A DNA stretch of 35,290 bases from Oscillospiraceae bacterium (lineage in GTDB: Bacteria; Bacillota; Clostridia; Oscillospirales; CAG-272), in NCBI GenBank assembly GCA_015064885.1, contig SVRJ01000024.1:1-35290 (forward strand), in the 5' to 3' direction. A program made the position numbers and the translations under genes. The notes beneath the pieces were generated by a model. The model was not told the origin of the DNA and made no database searches. It saw nothing but the letters and a program-made list of their open reading frames with translations. Position 1 is the stretch's first letter; the number at the start of each line of letters is the position of its first letter. Shown piece after piece: positions 33,251-35,290 of this stretch.

Positions 33251-33290
33251 AACAAAAAACAACCCCTCACCGCCAAAGCGGTGAGGGGTT
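33251..33290 (-). terminator. terminator of surface protein gene 3
   Basis: A perfect 13-bp stem (33261-33273 with 33278-33290), loop CAAA, followed on the minus strand by GTTTTTTG. It is homologous to the terminator at 31001-31026. Confidence 0.9.
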
Positions 33291-33308
33291 ATTATGAATT
33301 TTATAAGG

Positions 33309-35290
33309 TCATCTTACAGAGATCTTCTTGCCGATAACTACAGCGGAGCCTACTGTGAGAACCATGATAGCGAAGATAACTACTGTCATATCGCCTGTGG
33401 GCTTGCTGGGAGTTACGGGAACGGGGTTAGCGTAAGTACCGTCGGCATTCTTAAGAACGCTCTTGCCCTCGAATGTGGGAACTGCGTCTGTGCCGAGAGT
33501 CTGCTTGAATACTTCCTTACCGATAGCTTCGTTGAGCTTGTATGCAACCTCACCGGATGCGAGCTGAGCCTTGGTTACTATTGTGACAGCGCCCTCGGGA
33601 GCCTTATCGATCGTGATAATGGATGCTGCGTTAGCTTCTGTCTCTGTGTAGGAGTAGTGAGCAGTACCGTCGTTTTCAACGAGATAAACGTTCTTTGTTA
33701 CGTAAGCGGAAGCGTCTGCGGAGGAGAGACCGTGGATAGAAAGGTGAGTTGTATCCTGAGAGCCCTTTACACTACCTGCGCCTACAGCGTTCTGAAGAAC
33801 TGTGGAAACGGAGTTTGTATAAGAGAAGAACTGGGAAGCAAACGTCTTAGCTGTGATCTTACCTGTGTTTACAAAGCCGTCAACTACCATATGGTGTGTA
33901 GATGTTGCCCACATGTAACCGCCTGCACCGCCTGCGCTGCTTGCTGTGGATGTAATATCTGCTGTATTTACGCAGTTATTGATAATGATCTTACCCTGAA
34001 CGGCATTTTCCTTGGGCTGAGCAGAGTTACCGAAGATACCGCCTGCACGGTTACCTACTTCGATCTTACCTGTGTTTACGCAGTTTGTAAACTCGGCAAC
34101 ACTCTGGAATCCGCCTGCGATACCGCCGCCGTGGATGTTAGCTGTATTTGTTCCGTCGGGGTTGTAGAGACCTATTGTACCTGTGTTTACACAGTTCTTA
34201 TATTCAACCTTTGTTTCGCAGTAGCCGTGTATACCGCCCGCCTGACCTGTGAAGGACTGAATTGCGCCTGTATTCTTACAGTCTGTGATGAATACCTTGA
34301 TGTAGGAATATGTACCGTCAGAATTCTTAACGTTGTTCTTGTTATCGAATCCGCCGCGTCCGAGGATACCACCGGAGTAGGACTGATTGGAAACTATCTT
34401 ACCGCTGTTTTCACAGTTCTCGATAGAGATGTTGATTCTCATCCAGCCTGCGATACCGCCGGTCTGCCAGCCGCCTTCGATGTTAGCTGTGTTCTTACAG
34501 TTCTTGATAACTACCTTGTTGTCCTCTGCAACGCAGGTCTTGTCGCTTCTCCAAGCGCCGCCTACGATACCGCCTGTAGCCTGCTTGTAAACAGCTACTA
34601 TCTCGCCTGCGTTTACGCAGTCGTCGATAACTGTATCTACAGAGTTGTTGAGGCATCCTACGATACCTGCGATACTTCCGTGTCCGTCACCTACAGTAGC
34701 CGTAACGCCTACGTTTGTGATCTTACCGGTGTTAACGCAAGATGTGATCCTTACCTTGACTTCGCCGTCTGTAAGACCAACGATACCGCCTGCACAGTAG
34801 CCGTTGACAGCGCCTGTGTTAGCGCACTTTGTGATCTCAACGTCAGCTGCTGCTCTGCCTACGAGACCTGCGGCACCTGCCTTATAGCCGGAAGTCTTGC
34901 TTTCCGAAGCGTCGGGACCGTTGCCTGCCGTAACGTAGCCCTTAACGCTTGCTTCGTTCTTAACGTTTGTAATAACAGAAGCGCCTGTAACCTGAGCTGC
35001 GAGAGCACCTGCCTGAACGGCATTGGCGGATGTGTCTACCGCGCCCTTGATAACGAGGTTCTTTACAGTACCTGCGAGCTTATCGAAGATAGGAGCGGAA
35101 ACTGTGATAGTCTTGCCGTTGCCGTCAAGAGTACCCTTGAACTCTGCTGTGAGAGTTGCTCCTGCGGTAACGTCCTTTGTGAGATAATACTTACCTGCGG
35201 GATCAGTGATCTTATCGAGAGAATCGATACCTGTTCCTTCGGGTGTGTAGCCGGAGGCTACCTTGCCTACTTCGTCAGCCTTGGGAGCTG
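33309..35290 (-). CDS. GLUG-repeat surface protein, paralog 3 (5' end beyond window)
   Basis: An open frame of 659 residues that runs off the right edge. The visible N-terminus (APKADEVGKVASGYTPEG) matches mature paralog 1, so only about 24 signal-peptide codons are missing. The frame stays open past an internal ATG at 34442, which is not the true start. It contains about ten GLUG-like repeats (NCVNTGKI, SCVNTGKI, DCVNAGEI) and the C-terminal PTGD, hydrophobic span and KKISVR. It is the third copy of the tandem family, and its 3' end is again strongly conserved. Confidence 0.85.
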   Translation of the reverse strand, partial: APKADEVGKVASGYTPEGTGIDSLDKITDPAGKYYLTKDVTAGATLTAEFKGTLDGNGKTITVSAPIFDKLAGTVKNLVIKGAVDTSANAVQAGALAAQVTGASVITNVKNEASVKGYVTAGNGPDASESKTSGYKAGAAGLVGRAAADVEITKCANTGAVNGYCAGGIVGLTDGEVKVRITSCVNTGKITNVGVTATVGDGHGSIAGIVGCLNNSVDTVIDDCVNAGEIVAVYKQATGGIVGGAWRSDKTCVAEDNKVVIKNCKNTANIEGGWQTGGIAGWMRINISIENCENSGKIVSNQSYSGGILGRGGFDNKNNVKNSDGTYSYIKVFITDCKNTGAIQSFTGQAGGIHGYCETKVEYKNCVNTGTIGLYNPDGTNTANIHGGGIAGGFQSVAEFTNCVNTGKIEVGNRAGGIFGNSAQPKENAVQGKIIINNCVNTADITSTASSAGGAGGYMWATSTHHMVVDGFVNTGKITAKTFASQFFSYTNSVSTVLQNAVGAGSVKGSQDTTHLSIHGLSSADASAYVTKNVYLVENDGTAHYSYTETEANAASIITIDKAPEGAVTIVTKAQLASGEVAYKLNEAIGKEVFKQTLGTDAVPTFEGKSVLKNADGTYANPVPVTPSKPTGDMTVVIFAIMVLTVGSAVVIGKKISVR
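35172..35290. repeat. duplicated 5' cassette, copy C (truncated)
   Basis: 119 bp at the window edge are identical, as far as I can compare, to 30624-30742. They encode the conserved start of mature surface protein 3. The repeat presumably continues through its signal peptide and promoter outside the window. Confidence 0.85.

Noticed and set aside
34187-34442. ATG at 34442 as the start of surface protein 3
   Set aside because: The frame stays open to the window edge with the same repeats, and the conserved mature N-terminus appears at 35200-35290.

Overview
The window looks like chromosomal DNA of an anaerobic Clostridia-type member of the Bacillota, probably an uncultured gut lineage. The grounds are GGAGG-type ribosome binding sites, textbook vegetative promoters (TTGACA or TTGAAA, 17 bp, TATAAT, often with an extended TG), a ferredoxin-linked 2-oxoacid oxidoreductase, many small lipoproteins and glycan-related genes. 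No rRNA, tRNA, CRISPR array, integrase or transposase was seen. The taxon is inference.

Region 1 (1-10048). A run of mini-hairpins (26-133) and a leftward lipoprotein gene precede a rightward operon: sodium:solute symporter, phenylacetate-CoA ligase 1, iorA, iorB, phenylacetate-CoA ligase 2, ACT-domain protein, amidohydrolase, class I/II aminotransferase. Together the genes suggest reductive-ferredoxin catabolism of (aromatic) amino acids through arylpyruvate to arylacetyl-CoA and arylacetate.

Region 2 (10049-13276). Three consecutive rightward membrane-anchored Xre-type regulators have different base and codon use from their neighbours. A 25-bp terminator sequence occurs identically after the first and the second, which suggests an accessory islet.

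Region 3 (13277-19992). Leftward units: GNAT acetyltransferase, AAC(3)-like acetyltransferase and a lipoprotein endonuclease/exonuclease/phosphatase; two metallo-beta-lactamase-fold hydrolases (one cytosolic, one lipoprotein); and a CarD-like regulator. A small module with an 'hhIGxTNRxES'-type motif recurs in the two lipoproteins here and in a third at 26454-28637.

Region 4 (19993-26450). A lactate/malate-type dehydrogenase gene (ldh) has a perfect consensus promoter, a Rex-like site and Arg at the substrate-specificity position. Next come an AraC regulator and a rightward four-gene operon: glycoside hydrolase, UlaG-like hydrolase, enolase-superfamily dehydratase, short-chain dehydrogenase. 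This fits a non-phosphorylative sugar to lactone to aldonate to 2-keto-3-deoxy acid route.

Region 5 (26454-35290). A DUF4838-type lipoprotein is followed by three tandem leftward paralogous surface proteins. They have near-identical promoter and signal-peptide segments and conserved C-terminal anchors, but divergent GLUG-like repeat cores. The third runs off the window. This is the part most likely to be an undescribed variable-surface system.
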